Source: Microvirga sp. (lineage in GTDB: Bacteria; Pseudomonadota; Alphaproteobacteria; Rhizobiales; Beijerinckiaceae). From it: a DNA stretch of 64,000 nt. The stretch spans positions 59,691 to 123,690 of the forward strand of contig JAPSLB010000008.1 in the NCBI GenBank assembly GCA_031181145.1, given 5' to 3'. Below are positions 26,627 to 35,531 of the stretch, piece after piece. Under the pieces are notes generated by a model. That model saw only the letters and a list, made by a program, of their open reading frames with translations, had not been told where the DNA came from and did no database searches. Numbering within the stretch: position 1 is the stretch's first letter; the number at the start of each line of letters is the position of its first letter. Both the position numbers and the translations under genes were made by a program.

Positions 26627-27699
26627 TTGCCCCCTCCCCGTGTCACAAGACGAATGCGATAGCTCACCAGAGCATCCGCGGCCAGAACGCAGAGCAGCAG
26701 AATGCCCTGGAATGCCTGCGTGAGATCGAGCGGCAGCCTCAGCAGGATCTGTGCGCTCTCGCCGCCGATGAAGGTGAGCGCCACGACGAGCGCTGCGACG
26801 AGAATGCCGAGGGGGTTGAGCCGCCCCAAGAAAGCGACCGTGATCGCGGTGAAGCCGTAGCCCGGCGAGATGGACGGCTGCAACTGGCCGATCTGACCCG
26901 AGACCTCCGAAATCCCGGCCAGTCCGGCGAGTCCGCCCGAAATCGCGAACACCGCCATGGTGGTCGCCCTGGAGTTGAAGCCCGCGAACCGCGCGGCGCG
27001 GGGCGCGTCGCCCGTTAGTTTCAGCCGGTAGCCGAAAAGCGTCCGCCCCAGAATCACGGCCGTGACGAGCACGGCGATCACCGCAAAGAAAACCCCATAG
27101 TGAACCCGGCCGCTCTCCAGGATGGGGGGCAGCGTCGCGGACGGGTCGAAGGTGACCGATTGCGGGAAGTTGAAGCCTTTCGGATCGCGCCAGGGGCCGC
27201 GCACGAGGTAGTCGAGGGTGAGCTGCGCCACATAGACCAGCATGAGGCTGGTGAGGATCTCGTTCACCCCAAAGCGGGTCTTCAGAAAAGCCGGTACGAG
27301 GCCGTAGAGGGCGCCGCCGACGATACCGAGGACCAGCATGAGCGGCAGCACCCAGAAGCCTGCCTCCGTCCCATGGGTCTTCAGGGCTAGCCAGCTGCCG
27401 AGGATGGCGCCCATGACGTATTGTCCCTCGGCGCCGATGTTCCAGAGACTGGCGCGAAAGCAATAGGACAAGCCGATCGCGATGAGGGCCAGCGGCGTCG
27501 CCTTGACGAGCAATTCCTGCAAGGACCAGGGATCGCTCAAGGGCTGGAGCACATAGACATCGAAGGCTGCGATGGGCGAACGGCCCATGAGCCAGATCAC
27601 GAAGCCCGCGATGAGAAAAGAGACGATGAAAGCCGCGACCGGCGCGAGAGCCCGCGCAACCGGTGAGACGGTGGTGCGGGGCGTCAGTTCAAACCGCAT
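26623..27699 (-). CDS. Nucleoside-type ABC transporter permease, first subunit
   Basis: A 358-residue YufP-like permease with about ten membrane segments. FRASLWNIGAEGQYVMGAI is the subfamily's hallmark, followed later by a GFNSRATTMAVFAISGGLAG coupling segment and PGYGFTAITVAFLGRLNP. It starts 11 bases before the ATPase stop, so translation is coupled, and its stop overlaps the next permease start. With the second permease it would form the inner-membrane channel for the BMP-family binding protein. Confidence 0.88.
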   Translation of the reverse strand: MRFELTPRTTVSPVARALAPVAAFIVSFLIAGFVIWLMGRSPIAAFDVYVLQPLSDPWSLQELLVKATPLALIAIGLSYCFRASLWNIGAEGQYVMGAILGSWLALKTHGTEAGFWVLPLMLVLGIVGGALYGLVPAFLKTRFGVNEILTSLMLVYVAQLTLDYLVRGPWRDPKGFNFPQSVTFDPSATLPPILESGRVHYGVFFAVIAVLVTAVILGRTLFGYRLKLTGDAPRAARFAGFNSRATTMAVFAISGGLAGLAGISEVSGQIGQLQPSISPGYGFTAITVAFLGRLNPLGILVAALVVALTFIGGESAQILLRLPLDLTQAFQGILLLCVLAADALVSYRIRLVTRGGGK

Positions 27700-29236
27700 G
27701 TGCGCCCCCCTGAGCTTGAGCCACGCCTAGCATTTCAAGGCCGACCGCCTCCTTGGTCCATTCGCCGATAGGCTTGAGCGGGCTCAGGGAACCTTGATGA
27801 ATCACCGCCATCTGATCGGCCACCTCGAACAATTCGTCGAGATCCTGGCTGACCACCACGACGGCGCTGCCGTCGCGTGCCAGATCCACGAGAGCCTGCC
27901 TGATGAGGCGGGCCGCACCTGCATCCACGCCCCATGTGGGCTGATCGACCACCAGCAGCTTCGGCTTGCGGATGATTTCGCGGCCGATCACGAATTTCTG
28001 CAGGTTGCCGCCCGAGAGCTTGCGTGCCTGCGGATCACCTTCGGGCGTACGGACATCGAAGCTCTTGATGATCGTGCGGGCGAGCCGCTTGGCGGCGCTG
28101 AGGAGGATGAAACCCGACCGGCTGACTTCCGTCGCCGCGTGGGAGATCAATGTGTTCTCGCTCAAACGGTGCGTCGGGGCGGCCGCGTGACCCAGGCGCT
28201 CTTCCGGAACGAAAGCGGCGGCGAGGCGGCGGCGGGCGTCGATCCCCGTCGTGCCGCAGGCCCGGCCTGCGATGGTGATCGCGTCCGCCCTTTCGGCCAG
28301 CCTCTCCCCGGAAAGAGCCGCGAACAGTTCGCTCTGCCCGTTGCCGGCTACGCCGGCGATCCCCACTACCTCACCGGCCCGCACCACGAGGTTGACGTCT
28401 TTCAGGGCTTGCCCGTGAAGCCCCGCCGGCGGCATGTCGAGATGGTCGACCCGCAGGATCTCCCCGTGAGGCACATGCGGTGCGTCGGTGCGGATTTCAC
28501 CGACCTCGCTGCCGACCATCAGCGCCGCGATTTCCCGGGCGGTGCTTGCCCGCGGATCGATGGTCCCCACCACGCGCCCGGCCCTCAGGATCGTGGCCCG
28601 GCGGCAGAGGCGGCGGACCTCTTCGAGCTTATGGGAGATGTAGAGGATCGAGCAGCCGTCGGCGGAGAGCTTGTCGAGGGTGGCGAAGAGATGCTCGGCC
28701 TCCTGAGGCGTCAGAACAGAGGTCGGCTCGTCGAGGATCAGCAGGCGCGGGTTCTGCAGAAGGCAGCGGACGATCTCGATGCGCTGCCGCTCGCCGGCGG
28801 ACAAGGTCCAGACGGCACGGTCCGCGTCAAGCGCGAGCCCATAGGTGCGGCTGATCTCGCCGAGCTTGCCGCGGACAGTGGCCAGATTCCACTCTCCGGA
28901 GAGCGCGACCGCGATGTTTTCGGCGACGGTCAATTCGTCGAAGAGGGAGAAATGCTGAAACACCATCCCGAGGCCGAGCGCCCGCGCCTCGACGGGAGAA
29001 CCGATGGCGACAGGCCTGCCCTCCCACCGGATTTCGCCGGCGCTGGGCTCGATGACGCCGTAGAGAATCTTGACCAGCGTCGACTTGCCGGCCCCGTTCT
29101 CGCCGAGAAGAGCATGGATTTCACCCGGCTCGATGGACAGATCGATCCCGTCATTGGCGAGCAGGTCGCCATAACGCTTGCTGATCCCTTTAAGCTCGAC
29201 AAGGGGCGGCCCAGATGATGATACGTCTGCCTTCAC
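27689..29236 (-). CDS. Nucleoside-type ABC transporter ATPase (YufO-like)
   Basis: About 515 residues with two ABC domains. The first has [24 protein letters not shown] and LLILDEPTS. The second has a degenerate Walker A (GVAGNGQSE), LSGGNLQKFVIGREI and a Walker B ending LVVDQPTWGVD, in which the usual DEP reads DQP, as is common in this subfamily. No ATG fits; the frame runs to 29335, but homology begins at residue VELKGISKRYGD, so the GTG at 29236 is the likely start. It heads the operon and is divergent from the UbiH-like gene. Confidence 0.87.
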   Translation of the reverse strand: MKADVSSSGPPLVELKGISKRYGDLLANDGIDLSIEPGEIHALLGENGAGKSTLVKILYGVIEPSAGEIRWEGRPVAIGSPVEARALGLGMVFQHFSLFDELTVAENIAVALSGEWNLATVRGKLGEISRTYGLALDADRAVWTLSAGERQRIEIVRCLLQNPRLLILDEPTSVLTPQEAEHLFATLDKLSADGCSILYISHKLEEVRRLCRRATILRAGRVVGTIDPRASTAREIAALMVGSEVGEIRTDAPHVPHGEILRVDHLDMPPAGLHGQALKDVNLVVRAGEVVGIAGVAGNGQSELFAALSGERLAERADAITIAGRACGTTGIDARRRLAAAFVPEERLGHAAAPTHRLSENTLISHAATEVSRSGFILLSAAKRLARTIIKSFDVRTPEGDPQARKLSGGNLQKFVIGREIIRKPKLLVVDQPTWGVDAGAARLIRQALVDLARDGSAVVVVSQDLDELFEVADQMAVIHQGSLSPLKPIGEWTKEAVGLEMLGVAQAQGGAHAV

Positions 29237-29391
29237 GCAAGCGACTCTGAACTGATGAATTGGAGATTGGTTCGACAAGAACCTTGGATAACGATCATAG
29301 GGATGCGCCACACAGGTCGGCAATGGCGAATCCATGGATTATTGTGAGTCGGCAAGCCGTCAGGCATCAGATGACGGGGAATATCTTGACC

Positions 29392-30594
29392 ATGAAAAGC
29401 TATAGCATCGCGGTCGTCGGAGCCGGAGCGGTCGGCCTGAGTGCGGCCCTGGCATTCGCGCGCGACGGTTTCGAGACGGTTCTGATCGGCGGCCTCGACA
29501 CGCGACGCGACGGGCGCACCGTCGCCCTTCTCAACGGCTCCGTACGATTTCTGAAGGCCCTCGGCGTGTGGCCCGCCCTGGTTTCCGAGGCGGCTCCGCT
29601 GGAGACCATGCGGATCATCGACGATACGGGGAGCCTCTTCCGACCTCCGCCGGTGTCGTTTTCCTCCCGGGAGATCGATCTGGATGCGTTCGGCTGGAAT
29701 ATCGAGAACGCAACCCTCGTCGAAAGATTGGCCGAAGCGGCCCGGTCCTTCGACTGCCTGACGATCCTGCCGCAGCATGCTACCGGCTTCCATGCCGCGG
29801 AGGACAGGGCCGTCGTCTCCGTCGCCGACGGCTCGGAAATCGAGGTGAACCTGGTAGCGGCGGCCGACGGACGCAATTCCAGGCTGCGGCAGATTGCGGG
29901 GATCGAGGCTCAAACCTGGTCCTATCCCCAAACGGCCCTGACCGCCATCCTGGCCCATGAACGGGAACACCGGGAAACCTCCACCGAGTTTCATACCCGG
30001 AACGGCCCCTTCACCCTCGTTCCCCTCCCCGGCAAGCGTTCGAGCCTCGTCTGGGTCATGAGCCCGAAGCAGGCTGAACGCCTGTCGAAGTCGGATGACG
30101 AAACACTGGCTCTTGCCATCGAGCGCCAAGCACAATCGCTGCTGGGGGCCATGCGCATCGACGGCCCGCGCGGCGTCGTCCCGATGACCGGGTTGTCGGT
30201 CAACCGCTATGGAGCTCCCCGCCTAGTCCTCGTGGGCGAGGCCGCTCATGTCTTCCCGCCCATCGGGGCCCAGGGCCTTAATCTGGGATTCCGCGACGTG
30301 GCCTCATTGAGGGATGCGATCGTCGATGCCTTCGACAATGGACAGGAGCCCGGAGCGCCGGAAACCCTGCGCCGGTATCAGCGCAGCCGCGATCTCGATG
30401 TGCGCCTGCGGACGGCTGCCGTGGACGGGCTCAACAGGACGCTCCTGACGGGGCTCCTGCCCGCCGACCTCTTGAGAGGCGCCGGCCTTCTGGCTCTCAG
30501 CAAGGTGGGATTCCTACGCCGTGCGGTCATGCGCGAGGGCGTTCTGCCTCATATGGGAGCCCCTCGCCTCATGCAGGACGCCTCGGCCGCCTAA
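29392..30594 (+). CDS. UbiH/UbiF-family FAD-dependent hydroxylase
   Basis: A 400-residue flavoprotein. The N-terminal dinucleotide fold is SIAVVGAGAVGLSAAL, an AADGRNSRLRQ motif sits in the middle, and the second FAD motif is LVGEAAHVFPPIGAQGLNLGFRD. Enzymes of this family hydroxylate the ubiquinone ring using O2 and NAD(P)H at the membrane. Which position it acts on is not clear, and a catabolic hydroxylase is possible. I chose the ATG at 29392; an ATG at 29371 is also in frame. Its stop overlaps the convergent transporter stop by four bases. Confidence 0.82.
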   Translation: MKSYSIAVVGAGAVGLSAALAFARDGFETVLIGGLDTRRDGRTVALLNGSVRFLKALGVWPALVSEAAPLETMRIIDDTGSLFRPPPVSFSSREIDLDAFGWNIENATLVERLAEAARSFDCLTILPQHATGFHAAEDRAVVSVADGSEIEVNLVAAADGRNSRLRQIAGIEAQTWSYPQTALTAILAHEREHRETSTEFHTRNGPFTLVPLPGKRSSLVWVMSPKQAERLSKSDDETLALAIERQAQSLLGAMRIDGPRGVVPMTGLSVNRYGAPRLVLVGEAAHVFPPIGAQGLNLGFRDVASLRDAIVDAFDNGQEPGAPETLRRYQRSRDLDVRLRTAAVDGLNRTLLTGLLPADLLRGAGLLALSKVGFLRRAVMREGVLPHMGAPRLMQDASAA

Positions 30595-31562
30595 GGGAAC
30601 AGGTCGTAAGGGATGGTGCCGGTCTTGGTGGTGAGGTAGAGCACCCCCGTCAGAGTCAGGATCGACACCAGCGTTCCGATGAGAACGCAGGCGGAGGCGC
30701 GCTCCACGCCGACATTGTACTGGGTCGAGATCACGAAGATGTTCAATGCGGGCGGCAGCGCGGCCATCACCATGGCCGCATAGGTCCATGTCTGCCCGAA
30801 ATCGCCGATCACGGAAAGAATCACCCAGACCAGCAGCGGATGCAGGATCAGCTTGATGGCGACCAAAGCCGGCACCTCGCCGGGCATGCCGCGCAGGGGA
30901 CGCATTGCCACCGTGACCCCCAGCAGGAACAGGGCGCAGGGTGCGGCGGAGCCCGAAAGCCAGGTGACCATCTGGTCAACGGGGTCTGGAAGCTCCAGGT
31001 GAAGATAGCTCGCGACGATGCCCATGGCCGTCGCCACATTGAAGGGATGGGTCGCGACACGCCAGAGAATCCGGCGGATGGTGGCGGCCAGATTCAGCCT
31101 CTCGACCCCGGCGACGGACATGAGCAGCGGGACGACGGAGAACAGGAACAGGTTGTCGAACAGGAAGATCAGAACGACCGGTGCGCTCGCGGCGGGCCCG
31201 ATGGCGGCCAGGATCAAGGGGGGCCCCATATAGCCGACGTTGGAATAGGAGCCCGCGACGCCCTGCATCACGGATTGCGGCAGATCCTTCGTGTGACGCC
31301 ATCCAGCCCCGAAGGACAGGAGGAAGGCACAGGCGGTCGAGAGGGTCGTGCCTGCGATGAATGCCCAGTTGGCGAGCTGATCCAGCGGCTTATCGGCAAT
31401 CAGGCGAAAGAACAGGCATGGCAACGCCACATAGATCAGGAAGAACTGCATCCATGCGAGACCGCTCTCGGGCTGCTTGACGACCTTGCCGCAGAAGAAG
31501 CCGAGTCCGATGAGCCCGAAGAAAGGGGCGAGCAGGTTGAAAAGCCCGATCAGGTCGGACAT
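30591..31562 (-). CDS. AEC-family (auxin efflux carrier-like) transporter
   Basis: A 323-residue membrane protein with about ten hydrophobic segments in two five-helix halves. It starts LIGLFNLLAPFFGLIGLGFFCG, has the SYSNVGYMGPPL motif near residue 105 and AALPPALNIFVISTQYNVG near the C-terminus, all features of the AEC family. AGGAG lies upstream of the ATG at 31562. Bacterial members export or import dicarboxylates such as malate or malonate; the substrate here cannot be told. No partner gene lies nearby. Confidence 0.88.
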   Translation of the reverse strand: MSDLIGLFNLLAPFFGLIGLGFFCGKVVKQPESGLAWMQFFLIYVALPCLFFRLIADKPLDQLANWAFIAGTTLSTACAFLLSFGAGWRHTKDLPQSVMQGVAGSYSNVGYMGPPLILAAIGPAASAPVVLIFLFDNLFLFSVVPLLMSVAGVERLNLAATIRRILWRVATHPFNVATAMGIVASYLHLELPDPVDQMVTWLSGSAAPCALFLLGVTVAMRPLRGMPGEVPALVAIKLILHPLLVWVILSVIGDFGQTWTYAAMVMAALPPALNIFVISTQYNVGVERASACVLIGTLVSILTLTGVLYLTTKTGTIPYDLFP

Positions 31563-31826
31563 CGCAGGCTCCTGATACGAGGCTGGGCAGCAAGGAGTAG
31601 GAGGTCATTCTTCTGGCAAGGTTCCACGCCTCCGGCAATCCCGTCTTTGGAAGGCGGGCAGACCGAAAACGCAATGCTCGGCTTGCCGGCCAAGGCGCAG
31701 CTGGATCGCTCCGGGTCCGCGTCGGTTTCGATGGCAGGTTCTTGATGGCGTTCTCTGGATTGTGAGCGTCGCCAATTTGTAGATTCCGGCCCTCATCTCT
31801 ATATGCAGGGTCAAGGAGTTAGGACC

Positions 31827-32162
31827 ATGCCCATGAAAGCGAGTTCAGCGAAATTCGCGATCGGCCAAGTGGTTAGGCATCGCCTGTTCGATTTCAGGGG
31901 ACTCATCTTCGATGTGGACCCTGAGTTCGACAACACGGAAGACTGGTGGCTGTCCATTCCCGAGGACGTTCGCCCCCGGAAGGACCAGCCTTTTTACCAC
32001 CTCTTCGCCGAGAACGCGGAAACCGAGTACATTGCATATGTGTCCGAGCAGAACCTGATGCCGGACCTTTCGGACGAACCCCTGCGCAATCCCATGATCG
32101 AGGAAATGTTCGTCAGGGAATCGAACGGCGCGTATCGGGCCAAGCCGAGCTTTGCCCATTAA
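31827..32162 (+). CDS. hspQ: Heat shock protein HspQ (hemimethylated-DNA-binding fold)
   Basis: A 111-residue protein with the conserved AKFAIGQVVRHRLFDFRGLIFDVDPEF start, EDWWLSIPEDVRP and QPFYHLFAEN. HspQ-type proteins modulate Lon protease in enterobacteria and were also described as hemimethylated-DNA binders. AAGGAG sits eight bases before the ATG at 31827, which decides the start over the in-frame ATG at 31803. It is monocistronic and ends before a bidirectional terminator shared with the convergent ialB gene. Confidence 0.92.
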   Translation: MPMKASSAKFAIGQVVRHRLFDFRGLIFDVDPEFDNTEDWWLSIPEDVRPRKDQPFYHLFAENAETEYIAYVSEQNLMPDLSDEPLRNPMIEEMFVRESNGAYRAKPSFAH

Positions 32163-32179
32163 GCAATTCACCAAACGAA

Positions 32180-32207
32180 AAACGCCGGGCCATCGGGCCC
32201 GGCGTTT
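32180..32207. terminator. Bidirectional terminator between hspQ and ialB
   Basis: A 12-bp perfect stem (AAACGCCGGGCC with GGCCCGGCGTTT, loop ATCG). It has an A-rich left flank and a T-rich right flank (TTTCCTGTTT), so it can terminate the convergent transcripts from both sides. Confidence 0.88.
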
Positions 32208-32227
32208 CCTGTTTCTGGACGTCCAGA

Positions 32228-32977
32228 TTACTGCTTGGGCGCCTGGGGGGCGGCAGGCTGACCATCCTGCCCCGCAGCGCCGCTGCTCTGCAGCATCTTC
32301 TGGCGCATCTCTTCGCTCTTCTTCTGGAGCTCCTCCTGGAGCTTCTTCTGCTGCTCTTCGAGCACCTTCGGGTCGATCGGGGGGCCGTCGAAGGCCTTGG
32401 CGAAGCCGGCAGCCGGGACTGCGAAGGTGATTTCGCGGCCGACCTGGTTCTGAACGCTGACGTTCAGGTTCGCACCCTTCTTGAGGGAGGCGATGAAGTC
32501 ATCCTTCACCTGAGCCTCGGCGAAGCAGCCGTTGGGCAGGCACATCACGTAGCGGCCGGCGGTCGCCTGACCCTGGTCGACCGCGAAGCGCAGGCCCGGC
32601 TGCAGGAGCAGGCCGAGCGGCATGACGAAGCGGACGACCTTCTGCGGCTGCTGACCCTTCACGTCGTAGACGGCAAGAGCGAGGACGGGCTGGCCCTGAT
32701 CCGAGACGAAGTCGCGGGTGGTGTAGCAGATCTCGGCGTTGCTGTTCTGGTCCTTACCGCAGACCTTGGTCCATTCCGGCTGGGACGGCTCGGCCTTCAC
32801 CTGGACGACCGTGGGGCCGCTCTGCTGCTGCTGCTGGGCAGCGGGCTTCGCCGGCTGGGCGGCAGGAGCCGCGGGCTTCTGAGCCTGAGCGAAGGCGGGT
32901 GCGCTGGCGAGAAGGGCCAGGGCGGTAGCCAGGCCGCAGGTGCCCCCCAAGCTCGCGATGCGTGTCGCGAATGACAT
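32228..32977 (-). CDS. Invasion-associated locus B (IalB) family protein
   Basis: A 249-residue secreted protein. The signal peptide ends near APAFAQ (residue 31). A low-complexity linker of A, P, K and Q follows (with a QQQQQ run near residue 50). The IalB domain comes next: WTKVCGKDQNSNAEICYTTRDFVSD, GQPVLALAVYDVKG, GRYVMCLPNGCFAEAQV, with paired cysteines likely disulfide-bonded. The tail is a charged EELQKKSEEMRQKM helix. IalB proteins are common in Rhizobiales. They were named from a Bartonella invasion locus, but their molecular function is unsettled. It is convergent with hspQ. Confidence 0.9.
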   Translation of the reverse strand: MSFATRIASLGGTCGLATALALLASAPAFAQAQKPAAPAAQPAKPAAQQQQQSGPTVVQVKAEPSQPEWTKVCGKDQNSNAEICYTTRDFVSDQGQPVLALAVYDVKGQQPQKVVRFVMPLGLLLQPGLRFAVDQGQATAGRYVMCLPNGCFAEAQVKDDFIASLKKGANLNVSVQNQVGREITFAVPAAGFAKAFDGPPIDPKVLEEQQKKLQEELQKKSEEMRQKMLQSSGAAGQDGQPAAPQAPKQ

Positions 32978-33193
32978 GTCGTTAGATCCTCTTCAGTCGA
33001 AAGGTCGGCTCTTGAATGGGCCGTTGGTATCCGGCGTTCTTAAACCTGCAATGGGACGGTGAATCTTTGCCGAATGCGGCGAAGACATGACCTGTGGCGC
33101 TCCTTTAACCTTTCATGGGCTAGGTTTCCAGTCACCCCGATTAACTTTCTGTACACTATTGCCCTGGAAACACCGAAGCACGGCAGGAGCCCC

Positions 33194-35005
33194 ATGATCT
33201 GCAGCCTCATAAGGACCTTTGCCCTGCTCGCCAGCATCGCCCTGGCGTGCCTTGGGCCAATGGTCGCAGCGCAGGCCGAGCCCCTGCGGCATGGGATCGC
33301 CATGCATGGAGAGCCTGCGCTCCCGTCGAATTTTCCTCACCTGCCCTACGTGAACCCCGATGCTCCCGAGGGTGGGCGAATCACGCTGGCGATCCAGGGT
33401 ACGTTCGATAGCCTCAATCCTTTGATCGTGCTCGGCGTCGCGCCCCCTGCCGTTCCGGAGTATGTCCTCCAGAGCCTGATGATGCGCTCCAGGGACGAGC
33501 CCTTCACCGTTTACGGCCTCGTCGCCCGCTCCGCGGAGATGCCGGATGATCGCAGTTCGGTGACGTTCAACCTCGATCCTCGCGCACGCTTCTCGGATGG
33601 CCAACCCCTGACGGCCGAGGACGTGCGCTTCACCTTCGAACTTCTGAAAAAACACGGCAAACCGTTCCATCGGTCGAGCTTCGGGCTGGTCAAAGCCGTC
33701 GAGATCGTGAATCCTCATCGGATCAGTTTCGACCTCTCGGGCTCGAACGATCGAGAGCTGCCGCTGATCATCGCCACGATGCCGATCCTCCCGGCCCATG
33801 CCACCGATCCTGACACCTTCGACAGGACCACCCTCACCCCACCCGTCGGGTCCGGCCCTTACGCCATCACCGAGGTCCGGCCCGGCGAACGCATCGTCCT
33901 GAGCCGCCGCAAGGACTTTTGGGCCGAGGATCTGCCAATCGTCCGCGGTCTCTACAATTTCGATGAGATCCGCTACGATTTCTATCGTGACGCCAATACT
34001 TTGTTTGAAGCCTTTCGCGCGGGACTTTACGACTACCGACTGGAGGGAGACCCGGGCCGCTGGGCCACGGGCTACGACTTTGGCGCCGTGAGGAACGGGC
34101 GCATCCTGCGGGAAACGGTGCCGATCCGCCTGCCCAAGGGCATGAACGGCTTCGTTTTCAACACTCGCCGTCCGGTGTTCGACGATCCTCGTGTGCGGGA
34201 GGCCCTAAGCTATCTCTTCGATTTCGACTGGATGAACCGTAACCTGTTCTACGGCTTGCTCACTCGTGCGGACAGCTACTTCGCCGGTTCGGAACTCTCA
34301 TCGACGGGGCGCCCCGCCGATGAGCGCGAGCGCGCTCTCCTGGCTTCATTCCCTGGAGCGGTTCGGGAGGACATCCTGGAGGGCCGCTGGGCCCCGCCTG
34401 CCCCCGACGGGTCGGGACGGGACCGGGACATGGCCCGCCGTGCCCTGTCCCTGCTCTCCGAGGCCGGCTGGGTCCTCAAGGGCGAGGTTCTCCGGAAGAA
34501 GGGCTCCGGGGAGCCTTTCGTCTTCGAGATGCTGGTCAGCTCAAGCCAGCAGGAGCGCCTGGCCCTCAACTATGCGCAGGCTCTCGAGCGGGTTGGCATC
34601 AAGGTCCGGGTACGCCTTGTCGATACCGTGCAGTATTGGCGCCGTCTCTCGCATTTCGACTTCGACATGGTGCAATGGGTCTGGCCTGCTTCCGCCTCTC
34701 CTGGGAACGAGCAGCGCAACCGCTGGAGCTCGGCTGCGGCCGACAGGAGCGGTTCGCTCAACTATTCCGGGGCAAGTTCACCGGCCATCGACCGCATGAT
34801 CGATGCCCTTCTGGAGGCCAGAACGAGAGAAGAGTTCGCCTCCGCGGTGCGAGCCCTCGATCGGGTTCTCCTTTCGGGCTTCTACGTGGTTCCGTTGTTC
34901 TACGTGGCCGATCAATGGCTCGCTTACGACAGCGGCTTGGAGAAGCCTGATAGGACGCCTCTCTTCGGCCCCTATATCGACGCCTGGTGGAGGGAGCCCG
35001 GCTAA
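33194..35005 (+). CDS. Family 5 extracellular solute-binding protein (peptide/oligopeptide type)
   Basis: A 603-residue periplasmic binding protein. The signal peptide ends near AAQAEPLRHG (residue 27). GGRITLAIQGTFDSLNPL, LTAEDVRFTFELL, PPVGSGPYAITEVRPGERIVLSRR and the C-terminal DFDMVQWVWPASASPGNEQRN match SBP_bac_5 proteins of the YejA kind, which bind peptides or antimicrobial peptides. AGGAG lies seven bases upstream of the ATG at 33194. No permease or ATPase lies beside it, so it must work with a transporter encoded elsewhere. Confidence 0.9.
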   Translation: MICSLIRTFALLASIALACLGPMVAAQAEPLRHGIAMHGEPALPSNFPHLPYVNPDAPEGGRITLAIQGTFDSLNPLIVLGVAPPAVPEYVLQSLMMRSRDEPFTVYGLVARSAEMPDDRSSVTFNLDPRARFSDGQPLTAEDVRFTFELLKKHGKPFHRSSFGLVKAVEIVNPHRISFDLSGSNDRELPLIIATMPILPAHATDPDTFDRTTLTPPVGSGPYAITEVRPGERIVLSRRKDFWAEDLPIVRGLYNFDEIRYDFYRDANTLFEAFRAGLYDYRLEGDPGRWATGYDFGAVRNGRILRETVPIRLPKGMNGFVFNTRRPVFDDPRVREALSYLFDFDWMNRNLFYGLLTRADSYFAGSELSSTGRPADERERALLASFPGAVREDILEGRWAPPAPDGSGRDRDMARRALSLLSEAGWVLKGEVLRKKGSGEPFVFEMLVSSSQQERLALNYAQALERVGIKVRVRLVDTVQYWRRLSHFDFDMVQWVWPASASPGNEQRNRWSSAAADRSGSLNYSGASSPAIDRMIDALLEARTREEFASAVRALDRVLLSGFYVVPLFYVADQWLAYDSGLEKPDRTPLFGPYIDAWWREPG

Positions 35006-35138
35006 TCCCTTCGCGCGATATGATTACCCTTATTGTTGAGCTTAGGTTCAGGTCGGCGATGCAACTAATCTGCTGCTTTGTACGTTGAGGAATGTATCTC
35101 CTGTCTCAATGAACGCGTTCTTACGCGAGGGTGTTGCA

Positions 35139-35531
35139 ATGAATGGAATGCAGAAGGTTCTCGTCGTCGACAACGGCGAGCGCGCTCCTGACAGCGCTCT
35201 TTCGGCGGAACTCGCAGGCTTGGGGTACGCGAGCGTTACGACTCCCTTCGAAGCAGCAGACGATGTTCTGGCGCTGATCCCCAGCCCTGCGGCCGTCGTG
35301 CTACAGATGCCCCGGCATGCCAAATGGTCGGAGCGCAAGAGGTTCCTGGAACTGGCCACCCGCCTTCGCAAGACTTTGGCTGCGAGCCATACGCCTGTTA
35401 TCGTCACCGGCGGAGAAGGTGGCACGGCAATGTTGCTTCAGAACAAGTTGAGCACCCTCGGCGCTGCGGTGCGGTCTCCCGACGCTCAAACCTGCAACAA
35501 TTCGAAGACCCTCTCTTCAGTCCGAGCCTGA
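35139..35531 (+). CDS. Receiver-like protein lacking the phosphoacceptor aspartate
   Basis: A 130-residue protein. The first strand KVLVVDNGE, the helix SALSAELAGLGYASV and the third strand AAVVLQMPR look like a response-regulator receiver. At the place where the phosphorylated Asp normally sits (residue 56) there is Gln, and the acidic pair is reduced to DN. The C-terminal part has an IVTGGEGG strand but no clear conserved lysine. It is therefore a probable pseudo-receiver acting by binding, not phosphorylation. The ATG at 35139 has GAGG upstream; an ATG at 35148 is an alternative. Its 3' end overlaps the convergent hydrolase by 46 bases. Confidence 0.6.
   Translation: MNGMQKVLVVDNGERAPDSALSAELAGLGYASVTTPFEAADDVLALIPSPAAVVLQMPRHAKWSERKRFLELATRLRKTLAASHTPVIVTGGEGGTAMLLQNKLSTLGAAVRSPDAQTCNNSKTLSSVRA

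Noticed and set aside
26627..27463. N-terminal extension of the second nucleoside permease
   Set aside because: It is the shadow of the first permease; the GTGA overlap marks the start.
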